Below are positions 34,320-42,827 of a stretch of DNA of 64,000 nt, piece after piece. The stretch is from Dryocola sp032000125. Lineage in GTDB: Bacteria > Pseudomonadota > Gammaproteobacteria > Enterobacterales > Enterobacteriaceae. Each line of letters starts with the position of its first letter. Positions within the stretch are counted from its first letter, which is position 1. Location: NCBI GenBank assembly GCA_032000125.1, contig DAMALH010000008.1, forward strand, positions 1 to 64,000. Direction: 5' to 3'. The position numbers and the translations under genes were made by a program. The notes beneath the pieces were generated by a model that made no database searches, was not told the origin of the DNA, and worked only from the letters and a program-made list of their open reading frames with translations.

Positions 34320-35412
34320 ATGTCGGCTTCGCGGTTATCAGCACGCACGCTTGTTCTGCTGATCCTGTTTTTTTTGCTTTTATTAATGGCTACTCTCAGT
34401 TTGTTATCGGGCGCNNNNNNNNNNNNNNNNNNNNNNNNNNNNNNNNNNNNNNNNNNNNNNNNNNNNNNNNNNNNNNNNNNNNNNNNNNNNNNNNNNNNNN
34501 NNNNNNNNNNNNNNNNNNNNNNNNNNNNNNNNNNNNNNNNNNNNNNNNNNNNNNNNNNNNNNNNNNNNNNNNNNNNNNNNCCGCCTGCCCCGAACGCTGG
34601 CGGGTATTCTCGCTGGCGGCGCGCTTGGCCTCGCCGGGGCGCTGATGCAAACGCTCACCAGAAATCCCCTCGCCGATCCCGGCCTGCTTGGTGTTAACGC
34701 CGGCGCAAGCTTTGCTATCGTGGTTGGCGCTGCGGTCTGGGGGCTGACATCCCCGTTTGCCCTTCTCGGCCTGGCGTTTTCCGGCGCGCTAATGGCGGCG
34801 CTGGTGGTGGCGTTTACCGGCAGCCAGGGCGGCGGACAGCTTAGCCCGATTCGTCTGACGCTCGCAGGCGTTGCGCTGGCCGCGGTGCTGGAAGGCCTGA
34901 GCAGCGGCATCGCGTTGCTTAATCCCGTGGTCTATGACCAGCTCCGCTTCTGGCAGGCCGGTTCGCTTGATATCCGCACGCTGTCCTCGCTGAAGATTAT
35001 TCTCCTTCCGCTGCTTGCAGGCGGCGCGATTGCGCTGCTGCTTGCCCGCTCGCTTAACAGCCTGAGCATGGGCCACGACACCGCTACGGCGCTGGGCAGC
35101 AAAGTGGCGCGTACTCAGCTATGCGGCTTAATCGCCATCACGCTGCTGTGCGCAAGCGCTACGGCGGCCGTTGGGCCTATTGCGTTTATCGGGCTGATGA
35201 TGCCGCATCTGGCCCGCTGGCTGGTGGGCGCCGATCACCGCTGGACGCTTCCTGTTACCCTGCTCGCCACGCCAACCCTTCTTCTGCTCGCCGATATTAT
35301 TGGCCGCCTGCTGGTGCCCGGCGAGCTGCGAGTGTCGGTGGTCAGCGCCTTTATCGGCGCGCCCGTGCTGATTTATCTGGTGCGCCGCAGGCGTAACGGA
35401 GCCGGATTATGA
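34320..35412 (+). CDS. fepD: ferric enterobactin ABC transporter permease FepD, interrupted by an assembly gap
   Basis: The ATG at 34320 follows GGCGGA. The first 31 residues are one hydrophobic helix. After 166 N the frame resumes at 34582 with RLPRTLAGILAGGALGLAGALMQ, one base out of phase with the N count, and runs 276 residues to 35412. FepD motifs are intact: RNPLADPGLLGVNAGASFAIV, GQLSPIRLTLAGVALAAVLEG, and GPIAFIGLMMPHLARWLVG (the EAA-like contact with FepC). E. coli FepD has 334 residues. The visible 31+276 leave about 27 missing, so the real gap is nearer 81 than 166 bases. There is no sign that the gene is broken. The stop overlaps fepG (ATGA). Confidence 0.93.
34415..34580. other. 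assembly gap, 166 N, in fepD
   Basis: Unknown bases. The flanking frames disagree with this length by one base, and FepD homology predicts about 80 bases, so the count is an estimate. Confidence 0.99.
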
Positions 35413-36338
35413 CTCGCCTTTCCCCGCGTCTGATTATGATGTGCCTGCTGTTGATGTTCTTCAGTCTGGCGCTCGGCGTATGGAGCCTTGGCAGCGGCGT
35501 GCTTCCGCTGTCGGCAGGCCAGGTGGTTGAAGCCTTGCTCGGCTACGCGCCGCGTAATATTTCCCTGGTGGTGGTTGAATGGCGGCTGCCACGCGTGCTC
35601 ATGGCCTTGCTGATCGGCGCGGCGCTGGGCGTGAGCGGCGCAATATTTCAGTCGCTGATGCGCAACCCGCTCGGCAGCCCGGACGTAATGGGATTTAACA
35701 CCGGCGCCTGGAGCGGCGTGCTGATCGCCATGGTGCTGTTTGGGCAGCAGCAGACGGCCATCGCCGCCGCTGCGATGGCCGGCGGCGTGTTCACTTCGCT
35801 GGTGGTATGGCTGTTAGCCTGGCGCAACGGCATAGAAACCTTCCGCCTGATTATTATCGGCATNNNNNNNNNNNNNNNNNNNNNNNNNNNNNNNNNNNNN
35901 NNNNNNNNNNNNNNNNNNNNNNNNNNCCCCGCCGCGCCGCTGATGCTGCTGGCGCTGGCGGCGGGCGCGCTGTTAGTGCGTCGTATGCGGCTGCTGGAAA
36001 TGGGGGATGACAACGCCTGCGCGCTCGGTATTGCCGTTGAGCGCTCGCGCCTGATGCTGATGCTGACCGGCGTCATCCTCACCGCCGCCGCCACCGCGCT
36101 TGCCGGGCCGATATCCTTTATTGCGCTTGTCGCGCCGCATATTGCCCGTCGGCTGAGCGGTACTTCCCGCTGGGGCTTATTACAGTCGGCTTTGTGCGGC
36201 GCGCTACTGCTGCTCGGCGCGGATCTCTGCGCCCAGCGTCTGTTTATGCCATACCAGTTGCCGGTAGGCGTGGTGACCGTAAGCCTCGGCGGCATCTACC
36301 TTATTGCGTTGTTGATTCAGGAGTCCCGTAAGAAATGA
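35409..36338 (+). CDS. fepG: ferric enterobactin ABC transporter permease FepG, interrupted by an assembly gap
   Basis: The second permease of the FecCD family, paired with FepD. Residues 1-151 and the last 136 are visible. FepG phrases include VEWRLPRVLMALLIGAALGVSGAIFQSLMRNPLGSPDVMGFN, LLEMGDDNACALGIAVERSR and FIALVAPHIARRLSG (each much as in E. coli). The 63 N keep the frame, but E. coli FepG (330 residues) has about 44 residues in this interval, so the real gap is probably about 130 bases. The gene overlaps fepD by ATGA at its start and fepC by ATGA at its end. Confidence 0.93.
   Translation: MTRLSPRLIMMCLLLMFFSLALGVWSLGSGVLPLSAGQVVEALLGYAPRNISLVVVEWRLPRVLMALLIGAALGVSGAIFQSLMRNPLGSPDVMGFNTGAWSGVLIAMVLFGQQQTAIAAAAMAGGVFTSLVVWLLAWRNGIETFRLIIIGXXXXXXXXXXXXXXXXXXXXXXPAAPLMLLALAAGALLVRRMRLLEMGDDNACALGIAVERSRLMLMLTGVILTAAATALAGPISFIALVAPHIARRLSGTSRWGLLQSALCGALLLLGADLCAQRLFMPYQLPVGVVTVSLGGIYLIALLIQESRKK
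35864..35926. other. assembly gap, 63 N, in fepG
   Basis: Unknown bases inside fepG. Comparison with FepG length suggests the missing segment is about twice as long. Confidence 0.99.
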
Positions 36339-37135
36339 GCCAGATTTCCACTCCGTCGCGTCTGTATGGCGAGCAGCTTACGCTGGGATACGGCACTCAT
36401 GTGGTGGCCGACGGATTGACCGTCACCATTCCTGACGGGAAATTCACCGCCATTATCGGACCGAACGGCTGCGGTAAATCAACGTTGCTGCGCACGTTAA
36501 GCCGCCTGATGAAGCCGACGGTCGGCCAGGTATGGCTTGACGGCAATGAAATTCATCGTTTTGCGACCAAAGAAGTGGCGCGACGCATCGGCCTGCTGGC
36601 GCAAAACGCCAGCGCGCCGGGTGATATCAGCGTGGCTGAACTGGTGGCGCGTGGGCGCTATCCGCACCAGCCCATGTTTACCCGCTGGCGCGAAGAAGAT
36701 AGCCGCGCCGTCACCCGCGCCATGCAGGCGACACATATTGAAGATCTGGCCTGTCAGCCTGTGGATACGTTATCCGGCGGGCAAAGGCAGCGGGCGTGGA
36801 TTGCGATGGTGCTGGCGCAGGAAACGTCCATTATGCTGCTCGATGAGCCAACCACCTGGCTTGATATCAGCCACCAGATCGATCTGCTGGAGCTGCTAAG
36901 CGAGCTAAACCGCGAGAGGGGCTATACGCTGGCGGCGGTGCTGCACGATTTAAATCAGGCCTGCCGCTACGCCACGCATCTCATTGCGCTGCGCGACGGA
37001 AAAATTGTTGCCGAAGGCGCGCCGGGCGATATCGTCACCCCGGAACTTATCGAGGCCATTTACGGCCTGCGCTGCATGATTATTGAAGATCCGGTAGCGC
37101 ATACGCCGCTGGTGGTGCCGCTGGGGCGTGGCTAA
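36335..37135 (+). CDS. fepC: ferric enterobactin ABC transporter ATPase FepC
   Basis: A 266-residue cytoplasmic ATPase. Walker A GPNGCGKST (about residues 43-51), the signature LSGGQRQRAWIAMVLAQ and Walker B IMLLDEPTTWLD are all present, followed by the switch histidine in VLHDLNQACRYA. It powers import through FepD-FepG. It is the last gene of fepDGC and is followed by a terminator. fepE, which lies next in E. coli, is absent. Confidence 0.97.
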   Translation: MSQISTPSRLYGEQLTLGYGTHVVADGLTVTIPDGKFTAIIGPNGCGKSTLLRTLSRLMKPTVGQVWLDGNEIHRFATKEVARRIGLLAQNASAPGDISVAELVARGRYPHQPMFTRWREEDSRAVTRAMQATHIEDLACQPVDTLSGGQRQRAWIAMVLAQETSIMLLDEPTTWLDISHQIDLLELLSELNRERGYTLAAVLHDLNQACRYATHLIALRDGKIVAEGAPGDIVTPELIEAIYGLRCMIIEDPVAHTPLVVPLGRG

Positions 37136-37142
37136 CGCCCTC

Positions 37143-37185
37143 AAACCCGCTCTCTTACGACGAAGAAAGCGGGTTTTGCTTTTTA
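37143..37185. terminator. bidirectional terminator between fepC and entF
   Basis: Stem AAACCCGCT/AGCGGGTTT followed by TGCTTTTT on the plus strand. It also overlaps the entF stop, so it can end the converging entF transcript. Confidence 0.8.
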
Positions 37186-40100
37186 CAGGGCCAGCACCCG
37201 CTGCAGCACCGGCCCAATCCCGGCAAACGCGGCCGGAGAAATAATATCCACGTGGGCGCAGTCCAGACGATGGATATCCAGCTCGGCTATCCACGGCGCC
37301 CAGGTTTTTTGCGGGTCCATCCCTTCCGGCAGCGTTCGTTCCGCAACAAACAGCGTCGCTTTGCCGCCAAAGGGCACGCTGTTGGCGGTTGTCAGCAGCC
37401 GTACCGCATCGCCGTAATTTCCTTCAATGGCCTGGAACAGCGCGTCTGATGCCTGCCCCTGCTGCGCCGCCACAAAAGCTTCGCGTTCGCGGTTGATCTC
37501 TTCCAGCACCAGTGGGTCGAGTTCATTTGCGCCCTTTTCCGCCCAGTTCTGCGTTTCTGGCGGCCAGGTATCAAGCAGGCCAAGGAAGGCGACTTCTTCC
37601 CCGGCGGCTTCGAGCCGTGCGGCAATGCCCTGCGCCAGCGTGCCGCCCAGCGAATAACCCATCAGATAATACGGCCCGTGCGGCTGTAAATTACGCAAGG
37701 TTGCCAGATGCGTCTCGCAAACCTGAGCCAGGTTTTCCGCCTGCTGCATTGGCCCTGCCGGACGCGGCGACTGAATGCCGGTAATCGACCAGCGCGGATC
37801 GAGATAACGTTGCAGCACGCTGAACTGCCAGGCGAAACCAGAAGCCGGATGGAAGCAATACAGCGTTGGCCCGGTGCTTTTACGCAGCGGTAGCACGGCA
37901 TCAAAACCTGCGCGATTCGCCTCTTCTTCGCTGCGTTCTTCGGCAAGCGTCTGCGCAAGCTGGCCGACGGTAGACGCGACCATTATCTGGCCCGGCGTCA
38001 CCGGTATTTCCAGCTTGCGTCTGAGCTCCGCGGCGAGGCGCATTGCCAGCAGCGAATGTCCGCCGAGCGCGAAGAAATCATCGTTTATCGACTGAATCTC
38101 ACAGCCAAGCAGGCCTGCAAAAGCGTCGGCGATTGTCGTTTCAATTTCGCTTTCTGGCGCACGGCCAGCGCCGCTCCGGGCTATTTCCGGCAAGGGAAGC
38201 GCTTTGCGATCGAGCTTGCCGTTGGCGCTGAGCGGGAAATCCTCCAGTTGCACAAGCGCCACCGGCACCATGTGCGCGGGGAGCATAGCTGCCAGTTGTT
38301 CACGCATGGAATCAACAGGTAAGGCATTGCCCGATGTGGAAACCAGATACCCCACCAGTTGACGCGCATCGCCGCCGCTCGCGGCTCCCTGATTGAGCAC
38401 GCAGGCATGCGTCACGGCCTGGGCAACATCCTCCAGCGCCTGTATCGCCCGGTCAATATCGCCAAGCTCGATGCGCTGGCCGCGAATTTTAAGCTGATCG
38501 TCGCTGCGCCCCAGATATTCCACCGCGCCGTTTTCCAGCCAGCGCGCCACATCGCCGGTGCGATACATACGCTCGCCCGCAGCGAAAGGATCGGCAATAA
38601 AACGGCTCGCCGTCAAATCAGGACGTGAAAGATATCCCTGCGCCAGCTGGATGCCGGTGAGATAAAGATCGCCCGCGATCCCCACCGGCACCGGGCGCAT
38701 TGCCGCATCCAGGATGCGCAACCCGGTGTTCCATACCGGCCAGCCAATCGGCACGCTGCTGCCCGTGACACGAGCGAGATCCTCACCAAATGCCGGATAC
38801 CAGCTTACATCTACCGCGGCTTCGGTTGGGCCATAAAGGTTATGCAAAGGCGCGTGCGTAAGCTGTTCCCACTGGCGACACAGCTCCGCGGGCAGCGCTT
38901 CGCCGCTGCAGAACACGCGTCGCAACGTAGTGCAGGAAGCAATAGCCTCATCGCTGGTAAGCGCGGTGACAAACGCCGCCAGCATTGAGGGTACAAAGTG
39001 CGTGGTAGTAACGCGATAGCGAGCAAATAGCTGCTGCAACGCCTCAGGATCGCGGTGCGCCTCAGGCGGTGCCATTACCAGTTGCGCCCCGACTATGTAC
39101 GGCCAGAAAAATTCCCAGACCGACACGTCGAAACTGCACGGCGTTTTCTGCAAAACAACGTCTTCGCCGCTCATCGGATAGTGGTTTTGCATCCACAACA
39201 GACGATTGACGATAGCCTGCTGCCCCACCATCACGCCTTTAGGACGACCGGTTGAACCGGAGGTAAAGATGACGTAGGCGGTGTGATCCGGGTGCGAAAG
39301 ATGCAGATGCTCCGGCAATGCTTCCGCCACAAGCTCATGCTCGTAGCAGAAGGTTTTCAGGCCTTCGATGGCGCTAAAGCGCGCGAGTTGGTCAGTTGAG
39401 GTTATCAGCAGGCGCGGCGCCGCATCTTCCAGCATCATTTGCAAACGCTCATCCGGGTAGCCGGTGTCCAGCGGCAGCCAGGCGGCCCCCGCTTCGACAA
39501 TGGCCTGCAGCGCCAGCGACAGGAAGACCGAGCGCGGAAGCGCCACGGCCACCACATCGCCCGGCTTCGTACCCTGAGCGATTAACGCCTGTGCCAGCGC
39601 CGATACCTGCTGGCGCATTTCCCGGTAGGTGAACCGGTGATGCTCATCGGCCAACGCTGGCGCATCCGGCGTACGCTTTGCCTGTTCGGCTATCAGACCG
39701 CTCAATGTGGTAGCCGGCACCGGCGTTTGCGTTGCATTGACGCTTTCCAGCAGGGCGGTTTCAGCGGCGTGCAATAATTCAGCATCTACGCAACGTAATG
39801 CGGGATTGGCCGCAAACTGGCGTAATAACAGCGGCAGACGAGCCATATGCTGCTGCAGCGCCCGCGCCTCGTATCTTTCTTCATTTGCCAGCAGTTCGAG
39901 GGAGAAATCACCCTCTTCGCTGATGTATAAAGCGATCTCCAGATCGCGTACCGGGCCGGAAGCTAGCTGATGCGTAACGCCCTCAATGCCAGCGAAATCG
40001 AGGCGGTAATCAAACATTTTCAGGTTCAGTACCGGGCCAAACAGCGGCTCACCGCTGGAAATTTTGCCCAGATCGCGCTGGATTTGCTCGGCATCGTAAC

Positions 40101-41106
40101 GCTGATACCGGCGCATCCCTTTTAGCTCTTTAGCAAGATCCTGCGCCAGCTCGGGCAGCGTGGCATTCGGCTGAATGCGCACGCCAAACGGCAGAACGTT
40201 CAGCACCGGACCGGTGGCGCATAGCGCGCTTGAGCCGATGCGGCGCATAAAGATAAAGCCTGCGGCATACTCGGCGCGTCCGCTTAACCGACCAAGCCAC
40301 AGGGCGACCAGGCCGAGCGCCATATCCGCTGCGGTCAGGCCGCTGCCAGCCACCAGCCTGCGGAAAGCCTCGCTGTCAAAATTCAGCGTCTGACGAATAA
40401 GCTTTGTGGTAGACCCCTGTCCGGTAAGCGGCCGCGTGGAAAGCGTGGCGGGCAACGGCAGTTGACGCGCTTTCTCCGCCCAGAAAGCCGCGTCGCGTTT
40501 CCAGGCATCGCTCACGCGGTAACGTTCGTATTCCTCAACTACATCGCTAAAGGGCGTGAACGGCGAGGGCTCCGGCTGCTCATCACGGCAGTAAGCCGTG
40601 TAAATATTCGCGATCCTGCGCGTGATGGCGGTGAAGCTGAAGCCATCAACAACCAGATGGTGAAAACGCTGATACCAGAACCAGCGCGTATCGCTCAGGC
40701 GAAGCAGCTCATGGTGATAAAGCGGCTTCTGGCTTGCGAGACGCAGATCCTGGTCAAGATCGTCACGCATAATCGCAAGCGCAGCGGCCTGTGGATCGGT
40801 CTCGTTACGCAGATCGCGACACGTCGGCGCAATGAAAACCGTATCATGATCGATCCACTGCCGGGCAACGCCTTCTGTTTCACCAAAGCGCATGCGCAGG
40901 GTATCGGCTTCCGTCATGCCGGCAATAATCGCCCTGCATAACTGCGCCTCATCAACGCTGCCGTTTAATTCTACATAGTGCGCCACGCTCCAGGCGTTGG
41001 GCTGCGGCGAAAGCTGATCCGCCATCCAGATACCGGGTTGTGCAGCCACCAGCGGCAGCATGTCAGTTTGTTGCTCAACAGGCGTTGTCATCAGCGCTTC
41101 ACTCAC
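37183..41106 (-). CDS. entF: enterobactin synthase component F (NRPS)
   Basis: A 1307-residue nonribosomal peptide synthetase with domains condensation, adenylation, carrier and thioesterase. The condensation motif HHLVVDG is at 149-155. The serine-activating adenylation domain occupies roughly 460-960 (FTSGSTGRPKGVMVG; LYGPTEAAVDVSWYP). The carrier site GGHSLLAM has Ser1018 for phosphopantetheine. The thioesterase motif GYSLGG has Ser1152, with a C-terminal HVDII histidine. It joins serine to dihydroxybenzoate from EntB, then cyclises three units into enterobactin. The GTG start overlaps the ybdZ stop (GTGA). The N-terminus is about 12 residues longer than in E. coli; ATG at codon 6 is an alternative start. 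Confidence 0.97.
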   Translation of the reverse strand: MSEALMTTPVEQQTDMLPLVAAQPGIWMADQLSPQPNAWSVAHYVELNGSVDEAQLCRAIIAGMTEADTLRMRFGETEGVARQWIDHDTVFIAPTCRDLRNETDPQAAALAIMRDDLDQDLRLASQKPLYHHELLRLSDTRWFWYQRFHHLVVDGFSFTAITRRIANIYTAYCRDEQPEPSPFTPFSDVVEEYERYRVSDAWKRDAAFWAEKARQLPLPATLSTRPLTGQGSTTKLIRQTLNFDSEAFRRLVAGSGLTAADMALGLVALWLGRLSGRAEYAAGFIFMRRIGSSALCATGPVLNVLPFGVRIQPNATLPELAQDLAKELKGMRRYQRYDAEQIQRDLGKISSGEPLFGPVLNLKMFDYRLDFAGIEGVTHQLASGPVRDLEIALYISEEGDFSLELLANEERYEARALQQHMARLPLLLRQFAANPALRCVDAELLHAAETALLESVNATQTPVPATTLSGLIAEQAKRTPDAPALADEHHRFTYREMRQQVSALAQALIAQGTKPGDVVAVALPRSVFLSLALQAIVEAGAAWLPLDTGYPDERLQMMLEDAAPRLLITSTDQLARFSAIEGLKTFCYEHELVAEALPEHLHLSHPDHTAYVIFTSGSTGRPKGVMVGQQAIVNRLLWMQNHYPMSGEDVVLQKTPCSFDVSVWEFFWPYIVGAQLVMAPPEAHRDPEALQQLFARYRVTTTHFVPSMLAAFVTALTSDEAIASCTTLRRVFCSGEALPAELCRQWEQLTHAPLHNLYGPTEAAVDVSWYPAFGEDLARVTGSSVPIGWPVWNTGLRILDAAMRPVPVGIAGDLYLTGIQLAQGYLSRPDLTASRFIADPFAAGERMYRTGDVARWLENGAVEYLGRSDDQLKIRGQRIELGDIDRAIQALEDVAQAVTHACVLNQGAASGGDARQLVGYLVSTSGNALPVDSMREQLAAMLPAHMVPVALVQLEDFPLSANGKLDRKALPLPEIARSGAGRAPESEIETTIADAFAGLLGCEIQSINDDFFALGGHSLLAMRLAAELRRKLEIPVTPGQIMVASTVGQLAQTLAEERSEEEANRAGFDAVLPLRKSTGPTLYCFHPASGFAWQFSVLQRYLDPRWSITGIQSPRPAGPMQQAENLAQVCETHLATLRNLQPHGPYYLMGYSLGGTLAQGIAARLEAAGEEVAFLGLLDTWPPETQNWAEKGANELDPLVLEEINREREAFVAAQQGQASDALFQAIEGNYGDAVRLLTTANSVPFGGKATLFVAERTLPEGMDPQKTWAPWIAELDIHRLDCAHVDIISPAAFAGIGPVLQRVLAL

Positions 41107-41321
41107 TTGGTCTCTCCTTCGTCAGCAAAAGAGACCGGTTGTAGATTCGTCCAGTTGCCTTTAAGCCAGCTATTGCATACCTCCGGCAAAGCGGGTTCGC
41201 GCACCACCTGCCAGCCCGCGGGCAGCGCGCAATTCTCCGGCCACAAGCTGAACTGCTTTGCAGCATTTTCGAGAATAAAAAAACGGCCCTGCGGGGCGTC
41301 GAAAGGATTACTGTATTCCAT
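41103..41321 (-). CDS. ybdZ: MbtH-like protein YbdZ
   Basis: A 72-residue MbtH-family protein (SNPFDAPQGRFFILENA, QFSLWPENCALPAGWQVV, with the three conserved tryptophans). It binds the EntF adenylation domain and raises its activity and solubility. It lies between fes and entF, overlapping entF by 4 nt and ending 4 nt before the fes stop boundary, so all three share a transcript. Confidence 0.95.
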   Translation of the reverse strand: MEYSNPFDAPQGRFFILENAAKQFSLWPENCALPAGWQVVREPALPEVCNSWLKGNWTNLQPVSFADEGETK

Positions 41322-41324
41322 GCC

Positions 41325-42554
41325 TTACTCCTGTCTAATCGGGGCTTGCCAGAGCCAGGCCAGCCCGTCAAGCAGGCCGCCGCGCCAGCAAAGCGCATCG
41401 TGTCCACCGTCAACCTCGCGGTAGAAAACAGCTCGCTGTGTTTGTTGTAGTAAGGGATAAAGGCGAAGGTTTACCCGGTGGATAAGCGGTTCACGAATGC
41501 CCGCTTCAAGGTAAATACGCAGCGGTGCGGACTTGATTTGCCCTTCCTGTAGCTGCCTGATGAGCAGCCCGTCCTGCTCGCCAGGATCGCGCTTCGGCCA
41601 CCAGTAAGAGCCGGACTGGCTGAGCACGCAGCCGAAGGTTTCAGGCCAGTGCAAACCGGCATACAGCGAGGAGAGCCCGCCAAAGCTTTGCCCGGCCACC
41701 ACCGTGGTTTGTGGATTATTATTCCAGGCCGCCTGCTCCCCTATCCGGGGAAGAAGCTCTTCCTGCACGGCAAGCCAGAAATCCGGGTTACAGGGCAGCT
41801 CCTGGCTGCGGTGCACGTTATCAATAATATCGATCAGCACATACACGGCTTGCGGCAGCGCTCCAGCGTTGGTCTGCGCCTGAATAGCTGACCACACGGG
41901 CATGCCTTCCGCCCAGAATTGTCCGTCGAGCAAAATAGCCAGCGGGCGCCGGGCCGGCGCGCTATCACCGGTTGTGAAAATCCATACGCGACGGCTGTTC
42001 CCCAGCCGCTTGCTCTGCCAGGTGATGCGCTGCGCGGGTTTCCAGGAGGATGCCGGGTTGTCCCACCCCGCCTGCGGCGGCGCATCGGGCAGATGAAGCG
42101 CAGAAACAGGATGCCCCCGCCCGCCCCGCCAACTGTCCGGATTGAACGGATCGGCTACCGCCCGCGGCAGCAGTTTGCGCCAGCCCTCTCGCAGGGCTAT
42201 GCGGTCTGGCGCTGCTTCTGCAAAAGCCGCAGCGGGAAAATCAGCTTCGCTGGATGAGGGGATCAGGCAGTAATTGCCGCGCCATGAAGAGGTAAGCTGT
42301 GTTTGCCATTGCCAGACATCGGTGCCCGCCACGCGTGTTAACGTTTGCGGACGGGAGCGCTGATGATGATCGGTCACGCCGGTGATGTAGATCCACACGC
42401 GCTTGATAGCCGATGTGTGCTCATCCCCTGCCGGATCTCGCCACCAAAAAGTCACGGTGCAACCGCTGTCCTTTTCGCAGACAACCGTCGGCCCACGCTG
42501 CGCCGCAATCTCCTGCCACCACCCGTCACTGCCCACCTGCACCTTAGCCACCAA
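41325..42554 (-). CDS. fes: enterochelin (enterobactin) esterase Fes
   Basis: About 409 residues. No ATG is in frame near the start; TTG at 42554 or GTG at 42551 is used, preceded by AAGG at a good distance. The N-terminal domain (VTFWWRDPAGDE, KRVWIYITGVTDHHQ) is followed by the alpha/beta-hydrolase domain with the nucleophile block VVAGQSFGGLSSLYAGLHWP and the histidine in VDGGHDALCWRGGL. It cleaves the trilactone of ferric enterobactin in the cytoplasm and releases iron. It is first gene of fes-ybdZ-entF and diverges from fepA. Confidence 0.95.
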   Translation of the reverse strand: MVAKVQVGSDGWWQEIAAQRGPTVVCEKDSGCTVTFWWRDPAGDEHTSAIKRVWIYITGVTDHHQRSRPQTLTRVAGTDVWQWQTQLTSSWRGNYCLIPSSSEADFPAAAFAEAAPDRIALREGWRKLLPRAVADPFNPDSWRGGRGHPVSALHLPDAPPQAGWDNPASSWKPAQRITWQSKRLGNSRRVWIFTTGDSAPARRPLAILLDGQFWAEGMPVWSAIQAQTNAGALPQAVYVLIDIIDNVHRSQELPCNPDFWLAVQEELLPRIGEQAAWNNNPQTTVVAGQSFGGLSSLYAGLHWPETFGCVLSQSGSYWWPKRDPGEQDGLLIRQLQEGQIKSAPLRIYLEAGIREPLIHRVNLRLYPLLQQTQRAVFYREVDGGHDALCWRGGLLDGLAWLWQAPIRQE

Positions 42555-42617
42555 AGCATAACCTTATGTTATTAATGGAATAAATTTCAACGACCGGAAA
42601 TATATTGATAATACTAT

Positions 42618-42632
42618 TGATAATTATTTTCA
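42618..42632. promoter_or_regulatory. Fur box between fes and fepA
   Basis: TGATAAT-T-ATTTTCA has one mismatch to the Fur core, with a second weaker match starting at 42606. It controls the divergent fes and fepA promoters. Confidence 0.85.
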
Positions 42633-42827
42633 TTTGCAATAGCGTATTCGCGCTCGTTGGGCTACGGCTCCTGAGCTAAAACAACAAGTTGCCGAATTCC
42701 AGGGAAAATGCTGCTCTTTAATTCAGCATTGTCGCGCGGTATCGGTATGACTCATGGACATTCATGCTGCACTCCGGCCCGCTGGGCAAGGAAGACACGG
42801 AGGACAGCGGAAAAGCAGGTCGCCATA

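Noticed and set aside
34305..34697. Truncated 130-residue FepD as a pseudogene
   Set aside because: The break is only the wrong length of the N run; the correct frame continues after the gap with full FepD similarity.
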